The translations under genes and the position numbers were made by a program. 64,000 bases of DNA from Mixta gaviniae (GTDB lineage: Bacteria; Pseudomonadota; Gammaproteobacteria; Enterobacterales; Enterobacteriaceae), in NCBI RefSeq assembly GCF_002953195.1, contig NZ_CP026377.1:1922001-1986000 (forward strand), written 5' to 3'. Each line of letters begins with the position of its first letter. The stretch's first letter is position 1. Under the pieces are notes generated by a model. It was given only the letters and a program-made list of their open reading frames with translations, was not told the origin of the DNA and did not search any database. This document shows positions 54,520 through 63,463 of the stretch, piece after piece.

Positions 54520-56394
54520 ATGTCATCGCGCATTTTTATTAGTCACTCATCCCGGGATCGGGATATGGCCTATCGCCTGATCGCCGATCTGGAAAGACGC
54601 GGCATTCCTTGCTGGATCAGCTCACGTGACATTGAACCCGGCGAGGATTATCAAAAATCTATCGTCGACGCGCTGGAAAGCGCGCCGGCAATGGTGCTGT
54701 TGTTCAGCGATCATGCGAATAATTCAAAAGAAATTCCACGCGAGATGGCGATTGCCAGCGGTAAAAGCAAGCCGGTCATCCCCGTGCGTATTGAGGATGT
54801 GGTGCCCAGGGATGCGCTGGCATACAGCCTGACCAATGCGCAGTTCCTCGATCTGTTCGCCAACTTCGATGACACGATGAGCCGGCTGGCAGATAAGCTA
54901 CAGCGACAGATTCTGGCGAGCCAACTGGAGCTAAACCAGCAGCCCCCGGCATCGGCACCAGCACCGGCCTCTGCCTCTGCAGCCTTCCGGTCTGTATCAG
55001 GGCAGAGCGCCGCAAAAACGGCCGCGCCAGCCGCGCCGAGTAAGGCGGGCTCACGTAAAGGCATTTATATCGGTGCCGGTGCGGCGGTGCTGCTGGTTTG
55101 CATCGGCGGCGCGGCGTTTACGTTTAATTCAGAACACGCTACTGCACCGGCACGTCAGCAGGCGGCTGCGGTAACCGCCTCACCAGCGCGTACCGTCGCC
55201 CCCGCTCCGGAGAAAAGCGCAGAGCCGCCAGCCGTCAAACAGACCGCACGGGCAGATTCCGCTCCATCCATACCACCCGCAGGTAGCCTGGATGAGCTGG
55301 TGGCGCAGGTGCGTCAGCTCTCCCCAGGCAATCGCAGTGAAGCGTTGCAGACCAGCCCGTTACTGGAGCAGCAGAAGCTGTCGCCCACGCAGATGACTAC
55401 ACTATTATCCGGCAGCGTTAACAGCGCCAGAGCGGGCTTGATTAGCAACCTGGTTGAGTATGTTCAGCGTCCGGTCACCACCGAGGATGCGTTAAAAATG
55501 CTCAACGGCACCGGCGACAGCTGGGCCGCCGGCGTGGAAAGCCTGCAAACGGCATTGCCGGAGGCCTTAAGCGATAAAGAGGTGCTGGCGTTGCTGGGCA
55601 ATACCACCAACAGCCGTCGCGCATCGCTGCTGGCGAAACTGTCGGGCGGTGCGAAAGCCCCTTTCGAGATCGGGACAGTGACCGCCATGCTGCGCCCCAC
55701 TGGCGACAGCCGCAGTAGCGCGCTGCGAAGCATTATCGATCTTCTGCCGCATCCGCTGCCGGAAAGCGCCTTTGATCCCCTGCTGCAAACCATCAGGAAC
55801 AGCAGCCGTGCGGGAGTGATTGAAGCATTGCAGCCCGCACTGGCCTCTTCCGTTTCGCTGGATGGCGCGCTGGCTCTGTTGCAGGGCACCGGTGACAGCT
55901 GGATTAGCGCTCTGACGACACTGGCTCCAAAGCTGCCTGAAAACATGACGCCTGCCGATGCGACGCGGCTGTTAGGGGCCTCTGCTAACAGCAGCCGGGT
56001 GCGGGGAGTAGAGGCCATTGCACCACATATCGCTTCTGGCCTGAAGGGTGGCGATCTGGTTTCCGTGCTGCGCGGCAGCGCCGATTCCTGGTACAGCGGT
56101 CTGGTGTTGCTGATACCGCATCTGGCTCCGGGGCAAGATATCGATTCGCTGATTGCGCTATCAGGCCCTACTAAAGACAGCACCCGCGCCCGCGCCATTG
56201 AGGCGTTGGCTAACGTGCTGCCGCAGACATTATCGGTCGACGAGGCGTTAAAACTTCTTAATGGAACCGGCGATAGCCGCTTCACGGCGGCACAGGTGTT
56301 ACTGCCGCACCTTTCACGTCTGAACCAGCATGATTTTGATGCGATCGCGGCGGGAATGAGTAATTCTCAGCGGCAAAGATTGTTGGGGCGTTAA
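54520..56394 (+). CDS. TIR-domain protein with membrane anchor and tandem alpha-repeats
   Basis: 624 residues from the ATG at 54520. Residues 1-125 are a bacterial TIR domain: RIFISHSSRDRDMAYRLIAD, PCWISSRDIEPGEDY, and NNSKEIPREMAIA, in which the glutamate of REM (75) is the probable NADase residue. A proline/alanine-rich linker precedes one membrane helix (181-202) and a second proline/alanine-rich linker. Residues about 287-624 are ten to eleven repeats of 31-32 residues in two alternating types (LLxGTGDSWxSAL and LLxxxxNSxRAxxIE). With the TIR inside the cell, the repeats would face the periplasm. A terminator follows. Third gene of the SLOG/SLATT-like operon, 58 bases after it. Confidence 0.8.
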   Translation: MSSRIFISHSSRDRDMAYRLIADLERRGIPCWISSRDIEPGEDYQKSIVDALESAPAMVLLFSDHANNSKEIPREMAIASGKSKPVIPVRIEDVVPRDALAYSLTNAQFLDLFANFDDTMSRLADKLQRQILASQLELNQQPPASAPAPASASAAFRSVSGQSAAKTAAPAAPSKAGSRKGIYIGAGAAVLLVCIGGAAFTFNSEHATAPARQQAAAVTASPARTVAPAPEKSAEPPAVKQTARADSAPSIPPAGSLDELVAQVRQLSPGNRSEALQTSPLLEQQKLSPTQMTTLLSGSVNSARAGLISNLVEYVQRPVTTEDALKMLNGTGDSWAAGVESLQTALPEALSDKEVLALLGNTTNSRRASLLAKLSGGAKAPFEIGTVTAMLRPTGDSRSSALRSIIDLLPHPLPESAFDPLLQTIRNSSRAGVIEALQPALASSVSLDGALALLQGTGDSWISALTTLAPKLPENMTPADATRLLGASANSSRVRGVEAIAPHIASGLKGGDLVSVLRGSADSWYSGLVLLIPHLAPGQDIDSLIALSGPTKDSTRARAIEALANVLPQTLSVDEALKLLNGTGDSRFTAAQVLLPHLSRLNQHDFDAIAAGMSNSQRQRLLGR

Positions 56395-56403
56395 AATGGA
56401 AAA

Positions 56404-56432
56404 GATCGGGGTCACAGGCTCCGGTCTTTTTT
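56404..56432 (+). terminator. Terminator of the TIR operon
   Basis: GATCGGGG pairs with CTCCGGTC across a seven-base loop, with GU wobbles, followed by six T, ten bases after the TIR stop codon. Confidence 0.75.
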
Positions 56433-57539
56433 ATTGGTGAGAGTAAAAAGTTATTTATTATTGTGATGCTAATAACTAATTAAAATAACAAGGTTTTGAG
56501 GGATAGGGCTACGCTACTAAATAATCAGCTGTCTGCTAAGCGAGTCGCTAACATCGAGCTGCTCGATATCGAACAGGAACTGGATAGTCTGCCGCGTCTG
56601 CAGTGTATCGAGGCGCCTGTGGCGCTCCCGGAAACACCCTGAAAGGGAGGTGGCAGATAGAAGGTTATGCCGCGTATGGCTGAAAGGCAGCGCAAACAAG
56701 ATATTCAGCCGTATTCAGAATAACGGCGAGGTCGCCTGCCAGAACCTGACGACTATCGGGTTAATGGGAATTCTGACGAAGTTACAGTAAACCTCAAGCA
56801 TAAGGTGTTTAACCCCGCAGCGTATACGAAAAGCCTTTATCACCCCTTCGATGGGGCAGGGCAGGGATATTAACACTGCCCGAAAGTTGGCTGACCAGGG
56901 GCAACGTGCGATGGCTATCGTGGTGATACCATGAAAATCAGTGTCTGCGTATGGATTAGATAATGGGGCCATTTACTTATGAGGAAAGAGCAACTTACCC
57001 ATAGTGAAGGATCTGACATGACTAACTGAGCGTTGTATTAATTAATGGGGCAGGTCAGTGGAGCGAACTGAAAGCCGAGATTGACGATGTGGTTTAAAAA
57101 CTTGAAGTGAGTACCGCATATCCCATGTGTTTAAAGGCACTGCTGCGGCAGGAGTTGCCCCAGGTGCGGGCGTGGAGGCATTCGCCCCAACCGCTGCGCC
57201 AGCCATTGCGACAACCTTCGGTACCGCATCAACAGGGACCACCATCGCGACTTTAAGTGGCGCTGCAGCAACCAATGCTGCGCTGGCCTGACTCGGCTGA
57301 GGTAATAATAGTTCCCTCTTAGCCAGATTTACGTCGGCACATACCGGAGTGCGCTGCACACGCCCCTCAGATGCAGGAGTTGTCAGCCCGCGCAGAAAAG
57401 ATAGAATTCATCATCTCGGGGGTAAATACTGTATAAATTATGCTTACTCATTCTCGCAGGCTTTTTCTTCTGAGAAGAATGTTCGGGGCCAAGTGTATAT
57501 AGCAGTCAGAATTCTGAAACATATGGTGGGATCCGCTTA
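56433..57539 (+). other. 1.1 kb of decayed coding DNA
   Basis: No intact gene. Plus-strand fragments in different frames read LLDIEQELDSLPRLQCIE, KIFSRIQNNGEVACQNLTTI, LKAEIDDVV and ATTFGTASTGTTIATLSGAA. The last is a glycine/alanine/threonine zipper found in the C-terminal membrane part of various accessory proteins. Stops and frame changes interrupt each. At least one, probably two, genes have decayed here. The final 100 bases are AT-rich and contain the likely promoter of the Rhs module. Confidence 0.5.
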
Positions 57540-57977
57540 ATGTTAGATCAAAATGAAATTGCCCATTTTAGTGAGGGGCAGGTCACGCTCCCTGAAGGCT
57601 ATCTGGACCGTACGGTCAACGTCTTTTCCTCCCGGGATACTCAGGTGCCCTCCTTCAACATTGCCCGTGACACGCTCGATCTGGGCGAGAACCTGACGGC
57701 ATACACCGATCGCCAGTTGGCGCTGATGGAGAAGCACCTGAAAGGCTGGAAGCAGAGTGAACGCAGTGCTGTGATGCTGGGCGATAATCTTTTACAGGGT
57801 GAAAGTGTTCACGCCACTTTTCTGCGCGAAGGTAAGCGTATCTGGCAGCAGCAGGCCGTTTTCAATACGCAGGGTGCGCATATTCTTGTTTTCACCATGT
57901 CGTCAGCAGAAAAGCTTACCGAAAGGGACAGCAGCCTGTTTGATGACCTGCTCAGAAGCTTTCGTCCCCACGCTTAA
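57540..57977 (+). CDS. EagR-type T6SS chaperone (DUF1795/DcrB-like)
   Basis: 145 residues of the DUF1795 family: EGQVTLPEGYLDRTVNVFS, then GENLTAYTDRQLALMEKHL and a C-terminal HILVFTMSSAEKLTERDSSLFDDLLRSF-type helix. In T6SS loci this family (Eag chaperones) binds the N-terminal membrane helices of PAAR-Rhs effectors and holds them for loading on VgrG. The position immediately before the Rhs gene (17 bases) and that protein's N-terminal membrane helices support this role. Confidence 0.88.
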   Translation: MLDQNEIAHFSEGQVTLPEGYLDRTVNVFSSRDTQVPSFNIARDTLDLGENLTAYTDRQLALMEKHLKGWKQSERSAVMLGDNLLQGESVHATFLREGKRIWQQQAVFNTQGAHILVFTMSSAEKLTERDSSLFDDLLRSFRPHA

Positions 57978-57994
57978 CGATAAGGAATATTGTT

Positions 57995-60900
57995 ATGTTT
58001 GAAGCCGCGCGTGCCGGTGATGATACAGGCCACTCCGGCGCGCTGGCCGGCATGATCCTTGGCACCCTTGTCGGCGGCGCGATTGCGGCGCTGGGCGGCA
58101 TCGCGGCCGGTGCGCTGATGGTCGCAGGCATCGGTGCCTCCTGCCTGGGTATCGGTGTGCTGCTTATCGGGGCCAGCCTCGCAGTCGGCTTTCTCGCCGG
58201 GGAGGTGGCGACCGGCGTGCGCGATGGCATTGCCGGAGGTATGGCGGCGAACATGACGAAGAAAGGCGTCATCACCACCGGCTCTCCTGACGTCTTTATC
58301 AATGGTAAGCCTGCTGCCATTGCCACGGACAGCATGGTGGCGTGCGATGACGACGGCTCGCAGCAGATGGCGGAAGGGTCCTCCCGTGTCTATATCAATG
58401 GTCTTCCTGCCGCCCGTATCGGGGACCGCACCACCTGCGATGCGAAGGTAATGACCGGTTCCGGCAATGTTCGTATTGGCGGCGACCCGGAACAGACCCT
58501 TCCGATAACTCCGGAAGTCCCTGAATGGCTGTATAAGGTTTCGGATCTGACCCTGCTGTTTGCTGGCCTGGCTGGCGGCTGGGGCGGCGCGGCCGGAAAG
58601 GTCGGCGCGGTAGGTAAGCTGTTTTCGAAACTGCCGGGTATCAGCAAAATCGGCCGTATCGCCTGCCGCTTCGGCGCGATGCTGACCGCCATCGCGGCGG
58701 GTGGAATTATTGCCCGCCCGGTGGATATCGTCAGCGGTCAGAAGTTCCTCAGTGGTGACGACGAGCTGGACTTTGTGCTGCCGTCGCGTCTGCCGGTGCG
58801 CTGGCAGCGTTACTGGCGAAGCGGCAACCCCGGCGACAGCGTACTCGGTCGCGGCTGGAGTCTCTTCTGGGAGACCCGTCTGGAGTATTACCAGGAGGGG
58901 CTGGTGTGGCGGGCACCGACCGGGGATTATGTCTCCTTCCCGCGGGTGCCGAAGGGGTACCGGACCTACTGCGAAGCGGAAAAACGCTGGCTGGAGCACC
59001 ATCAGGATGATACCTGGTCGGTGTATGACATCAGCGGCGAACGCTGGCACTACGCCCCGCTTGATAGCGATAAACCCTCCCTGCTGCAGCGCATCTCCGA
59101 ACCCTGCGGCAACGATACTCTCTTCGAGTGGAACGATAACCTCACCCTGCATGCCCTGACCGACAGCGCCGGGCAGCGCGTGGTCTGCCGCTATGATGGC
59201 GACAGGCTCGCCGGCGCCTGGCTGAATGATGATATCTGCCTGGTCCGTTATGCTTATGATGAACACTGCCAGCTGATCTCAGTGACCGGCCGGGGCGGGA
59301 TTGTGCGCAGGCGGTTCCGCTGGCAGGACGGCCTGATGCGCGCCCACGAGGATGCAAACGGCCTGGTGAGCGAATACCGCTGGCAGGAGATTGCCGGTCT
59401 GCCACGCGTAACGGCTTTCCGCCATAGCGGTGGTGAGCAGCTAACTTTTGAGTATGATTTTGACAACGGCACGCGTCGCGCCATCCGTGATGACGGGGCG
59501 CAGGCGCAGTGGCTGATTGATGATGATGACAACGTCGCCGCCTTCACCGACTTCGATGGCCGCAAGAGCGCTTTTATTTACCGCGACGGCGAGCTGTGTG
59601 ATGTCATCCTGCCGGGCGGTGCCATGCGCCAGAGCCGGTGGGACAGGTACGGGCGAATGGTCCAGGAGACGGATCCGGCCGGGCGGCGGACGGAATATTA
59701 CTGGTACCGCCTCACCGACCGCCTCACCCGCATGGTCTGGCCGGACGGCACGGCAGAGCAGAGCCTGTATGACCTGCAGGGACGGCTGCTTTCTGAAACC
59801 GACGCCGCAGGCAACCGGACCACTTATCACTACCCGGATGATGAAGAGCCTTTACCGGACAGTATCACCGATGCGACAGGCGGGGTGGTGCGGCTGGCAT
59901 GGAACCGTCAGGGGCTGCTGACGGGCCGCACCGACTGCTCGGGTAACGTCTCGCGTTTCAGCTATGACAGTTTCGGGCAGCTCATCAGCAGCGAAGACGC
60001 CGAAGGGAACATTACCCGCCGCGAATGGAATAGCGCAGGACAACTTTCTGCCGTTATCCGCCCGGACGGCAGCCGCGAAACATTACAGTGGAACGCACGC
60101 GGTCAGCTTGCCGGCTGGCGCGACCCACTGGAGAGCGAGGTGCGCTGGCACTACAACTTGCTCGGCCTGCCGGTGAGTATCACCGACCGCATCGGGCGCA
60201 CCCGGCGCTGGCATTACGACCCGCGCGGCAACCTGCTCAGACTCGAAAACGGCAACGGCGGAGAATACAGCTTTACCTGTGACGCTGTAGGCCGTCTGCT
60301 CAGCGAAACCCGCCCGGACAACACGTCGCGGCAGATGATGTGGGACAGCCGTGGATTCCTCAGCGAACTGCAGGAAAGCGGCAGGCCTGCCATCGATGGC
60401 GGCATCGCCCGGCGTTTACAGACATTCAGTTACGATGAAAGTGGCCTGCTGACCGCCCGCGCTACCCACCATGCGGAGTACCGCTATGACCATGACATGA
60501 ACGGCCAACTTGCCCGTATCCGGCGCACCCCGACGGCTGAAGGTATGGTCCTGGGCATTGAATTCGATGAAATTGCCCTTACCCGCGATGCGGCAGGTCG
60601 CCTGGTAAATGAGTCCGGTGTTAACGACGAAATTAGCTACGAATGGGATGTGCTGGGCAATCTGGCAAATCTGACTCTCCCCGGAGGGCAGCAGCTCTCC
60701 TGGCTGCACTACGGCTCCGGTCACGTCAGCGCTATCCGCTTCGGATCGCAGCTGGTCACTGAATTTACCCGCGACCGTCTGCACCGGGAAGTGACCCGCA
60801 CCCAGGGCGCGCGCGAACAGTCCCGCTCCTACGACAGCCTTGGAAGACGCACTGCGCAGCGCAGTGTACTTATCACAGAGGTGGCCCTGCCGGAGCAGAC

Positions 60901-62206
60901 GATACTGGAGCGCCTGTACCGTTACACCGGACGAGGCGAGCTGGCGGGCGTCAGCGACACCCTGCGCGGCGAGGTGAATTACGGCTACGACGCCGAAGGC
61001 CGCCTGCTGAAGCATTATGAGTCCCGTCAGGGCAGCGGTAGCGCTTACTTCAGTTATGACGCCGCCGATAACCTCGTCGCCAGTGATGACCCGGTTATCG
61101 ACAACCGTCTGCAGCACTGGCAGAACCTGTTTATGCAGTACGATGCGTGGGGCAACCTGACGCGCAGGCGCAGCGGGCTGTATGAGCAGCACTATACGTA
61201 TGACGCTGAAAACCGACTTGTATTCGCGCGCGGAATGGGGCCGCAGGGGCGTTTCGAAGCGCACTATCATTATGACGCGCTTGGCAGGCGCATCCGCAAG
61301 ACGGCTACCACTGGTCACGGCACCAGGGAGACGCGTTTTCTCTGGCAGGGTTACCGTCTTTTGCAGGAGCAGCATGAAGGCGGGCAGTGCAGGACGTATA
61401 TTTACGATCCGAACGAGGTATGGAGCCCGCTGGCGCGAATTGATCATCTTCGTGAGGACAAAGCCGGTGAGATCTACTGGTTCAGTACCGACCTGAACGG
61501 CGCGCCGCTGGAAGTGACCGATGTGGAGGGCAGACTCCGCTGGAGCGGTCAGTATGGCAGCTTCGGCGAGGTACGGCATCAGACTGACGGCTTCACGCGC
61601 CTGGCACAAGATACAGCCATGGCACATCAACCCCTGCGCTACGCCGGGCAGTACGCCGACAGCGAAACCGGTCTGCACTACAATTTGTTCCGTTACTATG
61701 ATCCGCAGACCGGGCGGTTTACCGTTCAGGATCCGATAGGATTAAAAGGGGGATGGAACCTTTATCAGTATGCCCCTAATCCGCAGGGCTGGATTGACCC
61801 ACTGGGCCTTACCGGAAAACCACTTAACTCACCTAATGTAAAGAGTTGGTTCAATAAAGGTGGATCAATATGGCAGGAGATCGACGGAAGGACTTGGGTT
61901 TATCAGGACTGGGAAGGTAACATCGTTCGCTACCCCAACGGGTACCCTGATTTTGAACCTTATGCTATACAAAGCGTGGACGTTCCTGATTTAAAAGGTA
62001 ATCATGATAAGAACCCCGGCGGGGATTTTGGAAAAGCGGATGCCAGAGCGAGTAAAGGCGGGGCAAATTATGATTTGAATACCTGGCACCATCATGAAAA
62101 CGGCGTCACAATGATGGAAGTGCCAAAGGACATACACGAGCGGTTCAGGCACAGAGGTGGTGTGTCTGCCATTAAACGCAAACTCAATTGTAAAGCTCAG
62201 GAGTAG
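57995..62206 (+). CDS. T6SS PAAR-Rhs effector with C-terminal WHH nuclease toxin
   Basis: 1403 residues. The prePAAR motif AARAGDDTGH is at the N-terminus, then hydrophobic helices (about 16-70) and a PAAR domain (about 90-165: VITTGSPDVFINGKPAA, INGLPAARIGDRTTCD). A second hydrophobic stretch (about 185-245) and a long Rhs/YD-repeat cage follow (many YDxxGRL-type repeats). The core ends with NLFRYYDPQTGRF and GWIDPLGL at about 1268. The last 136 residues are a distinct, more AT-rich toxin with TWHHHENGVTMMEVPKDIHE, the HNH/Endo VII WHH nuclease motif. AAGGA before ATG. It should be delivered to rival cells by a T6SS encoded elsewhere. Confidence 0.92.
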   Translation: MFEAARAGDDTGHSGALAGMILGTLVGGAIAALGGIAAGALMVAGIGASCLGIGVLLIGASLAVGFLAGEVATGVRDGIAGGMAANMTKKGVITTGSPDVFINGKPAAIATDSMVACDDDGSQQMAEGSSRVYINGLPAARIGDRTTCDAKVMTGSGNVRIGGDPEQTLPITPEVPEWLYKVSDLTLLFAGLAGGWGGAAGKVGAVGKLFSKLPGISKIGRIACRFGAMLTAIAAGGIIARPVDIVSGQKFLSGDDELDFVLPSRLPVRWQRYWRSGNPGDSVLGRGWSLFWETRLEYYQEGLVWRAPTGDYVSFPRVPKGYRTYCEAEKRWLEHHQDDTWSVYDISGERWHYAPLDSDKPSLLQRISEPCGNDTLFEWNDNLTLHALTDSAGQRVVCRYDGDRLAGAWLNDDICLVRYAYDEHCQLISVTGRGGIVRRRFRWQDGLMRAHEDANGLVSEYRWQEIAGLPRVTAFRHSGGEQLTFEYDFDNGTRRAIRDDGAQAQWLIDDDDNVAAFTDFDGRKSAFIYRDGELCDVILPGGAMRQSRWDRYGRMVQETDPAGRRTEYYWYRLTDRLTRMVWPDGTAEQSLYDLQGRLLSETDAAGNRTTYHYPDDEEPLPDSITDATGGVVRLAWNRQGLLTGRTDCSGNVSRFSYDSFGQLISSEDAEGNITRREWNSAGQLSAVIRPDGSRETLQWNARGQLAGWRDPLESEVRWHYNLLGLPVSITDRIGRTRRWHYDPRGNLLRLENGNGGEYSFTCDAVGRLLSETRPDNTSRQMMWDSRGFLSELQESGRPAIDGGIARRLQTFSYDESGLLTARATHHAEYRYDHDMNGQLARIRRTPTAEGMVLGIEFDEIALTRDAAGRLVNESGVNDEISYEWDVLGNLANLTLPGGQQLSWLHYGSGHVSAIRFGSQLVTEFTRDRLHREVTRTQGAREQSRSYDSLGRRTAQRSVLITEVALPEQTILERLYRYTGRGELAGVSDTLRGEVNYGYDAEGRLLKHYESRQGSGSAYFSYDAADNLVASDDPVIDNRLQHWQNLFMQYDAWGNLTRRRSGLYEQHYTYDAENRLVFARGMGPQGRFEAHYHYDALGRRIRKTATTGHGTRETRFLWQGYRLLQEQHEGGQCRTYIYDPNEVWSPLARIDHLREDKAGEIYWFSTDLNGAPLEVTDVEGRLRWSGQYGSFGEVRHQTDGFTRLAQDTAMAHQPLRYAGQYADSETGLHYNLFRYYDPQTGRFTVQDPIGLKGGWNLYQYAPNPQGWIDPLGLTGKPLNSPNVKSWFNKGGSIWQEIDGRTWVYQDWEGNIVRYPNGYPDFEPYAIQSVDVPDLKGNHDKNPGGDFGKADARASKGGANYDLNTWHHHENGVTMMEVPKDIHERFRHRGGVSAIKRKLNCKAQE

Positions 62207-62209
62207 AAA

Positions 62210-62737
62210 GTGGCTATTTTTACTGGTACGGGCATCGGTGAGACGCATATTGATAATCTCGCCAAGAAATTTTCAGTTACTTTCCCCGACGATTACTCTG
62301 ATTTTCTCAAAACATATAACGGGTTCAGGGTTAAGTCACCAGACTACTGCAATATTCCTTTCAATAAGGTTGACAATGGATTTATATCGTTCGATGTTCT
62401 GTTCGGTCATGGGGTGAGCAACAAGTATTTTGATATTTCCACCATGAATGACGAACTTCTTGATGAGCTATCATTCGTTGAACATGCTGTCATTATCGGT
62501 GCAGACCCTGGTGGTAATTACTATGTTTTGATAACTGAAGGCGGACAGTCAGGTGTCTATTACTGGGACAGAACCTGTTTACATCTGGAAGATGTTAAAC
62601 AGGATTATTCGATTGCAGATGAAGATGAAGAAGAGACCCAGCACCTCTACTTAGTTGCCAGCACTTTCCAGCAGTTCTTTGATATGTTGGCGGCACAGAC
62701 AATCCAGCAAGGAATGAGCGTTTCTCAGGGGTTATAA
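62210..62737 (+). CDS. SUKH (SMI1/KNR4) immunity protein
   Basis: 175 residues. GTG start with AGGAG six bases upstream, that site being the last codons of the Rhs gene, so expression is tied to the toxin. SUKH signature near the N-terminus: KFSVTFPDDYSDFLKTYNGF, and later HAVIIGADPGGNYYVLI. SUKH proteins are common immunity partners of Rhs and CDI nucleases, WHH toxins included, and this one should bind the C-terminal nuclease. Low GC like the toxin tip, consistent with exchange as a toxin/immunity cassette. Confidence 0.88.
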   Translation: MAIFTGTGIGETHIDNLAKKFSVTFPDDYSDFLKTYNGFRVKSPDYCNIPFNKVDNGFISFDVLFGHGVSNKYFDISTMNDELLDELSFVEHAVIIGADPGGNYYVLITEGGQSGVYYWDRTCLHLEDVKQDYSIADEDEEETQHLYLVASTFQQFFDMLAAQTIQQGMSVSQGL

Positions 62738-63463
62738 CTACTCTGTGCCAGCATCCTTGTCCCTTTGCTATAGAGATGCTGGCAGTTACACAGATGGACT
62801 ATAAGAAGAAGCGAGGCAGGAAAGGCATTAACAGGGAGTAGGTCAATTCCTTTTGCTGTGCTGGGTGGAAAATAGTGGCCTGAGTGCGCATGGGGTTCCA
62901 CGGTAATTTTTACCCTACTGCTCATTTTGCTGGCTGCATGGCATCCTTAACGATGACGCGTTGAAAAGGGCATCTATCGAACTGTGTGTATCGCTTCACT
63001 CCCGCGTAACTGCACGTCACTAAAGCGCAGTTTGACGAACTGGCGGTCACTGTGACGGATTTTTGGAACGGGATCCCTGAACGTGTGACAGAAGAGGATG
63101 CTGTCGGTTCGCCCCCTTCCTGGTTTGCAAAACTTCTGCCCTGACAATCGTGGGCTTCCCCAGTTCGCCCGTTCTACCGGCGCAGGGGCGACCAACAGAC
63201 ATTCCTTTTCCATCTGTTGGAGGGCACAGGAGGCAGGTGTCACGACCCTCCATGAGAAAGGAACTACTGGAGAGTAAAGATGGAGTTGCTGGTCATTATC
63301 GCTGTTATAACCCTGAACTGGCACCTGATATCTTCCCATATATAGTTAGCAGCTCTGTGCCAGAACGGCAGTTTATTCTCCACTGGCAGCTCACTGAATG
63401 CCCACTTCCGGGTTCCATCTTATAGTTCTTCCTCTTGAGTAAGGTAATAGCACTTGATGTTAA
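62738..63463. other. Degraded DNA downstream of the Rhs immunity gene
   Basis: No intact gene in 726 bases. A stem GCCAGCATC / GATGCTGGC at 62749-62784 may end the Rhs transcript, though no T run follows. Plus-strand fragments such as AQFDELAVTVTDFWNGIPER (62.99-63.14 kb, then stop) and RKELLESKDGVAGHYRCYNP (63.25-63.42 kb) look like remnants of accessory genes; the first may be the end of a transposase. No clear family. Confidence 0.45.

Noticed and set aside
57974..61678. Long minus-strand frames opposite the Rhs gene (430 and 420 codons)
   Set aside because: They mirror the YD-repeat region; no start signals and no domain pattern.
62990..63140. Transposase remnant of an IS630-like element
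   Set aside because: The fragment AQFDELAVTVTDFWNGIPER resembles the end of some transposases, but no inverted repeats, target duplication or further transposase parts are visible, so no mobile element is called.
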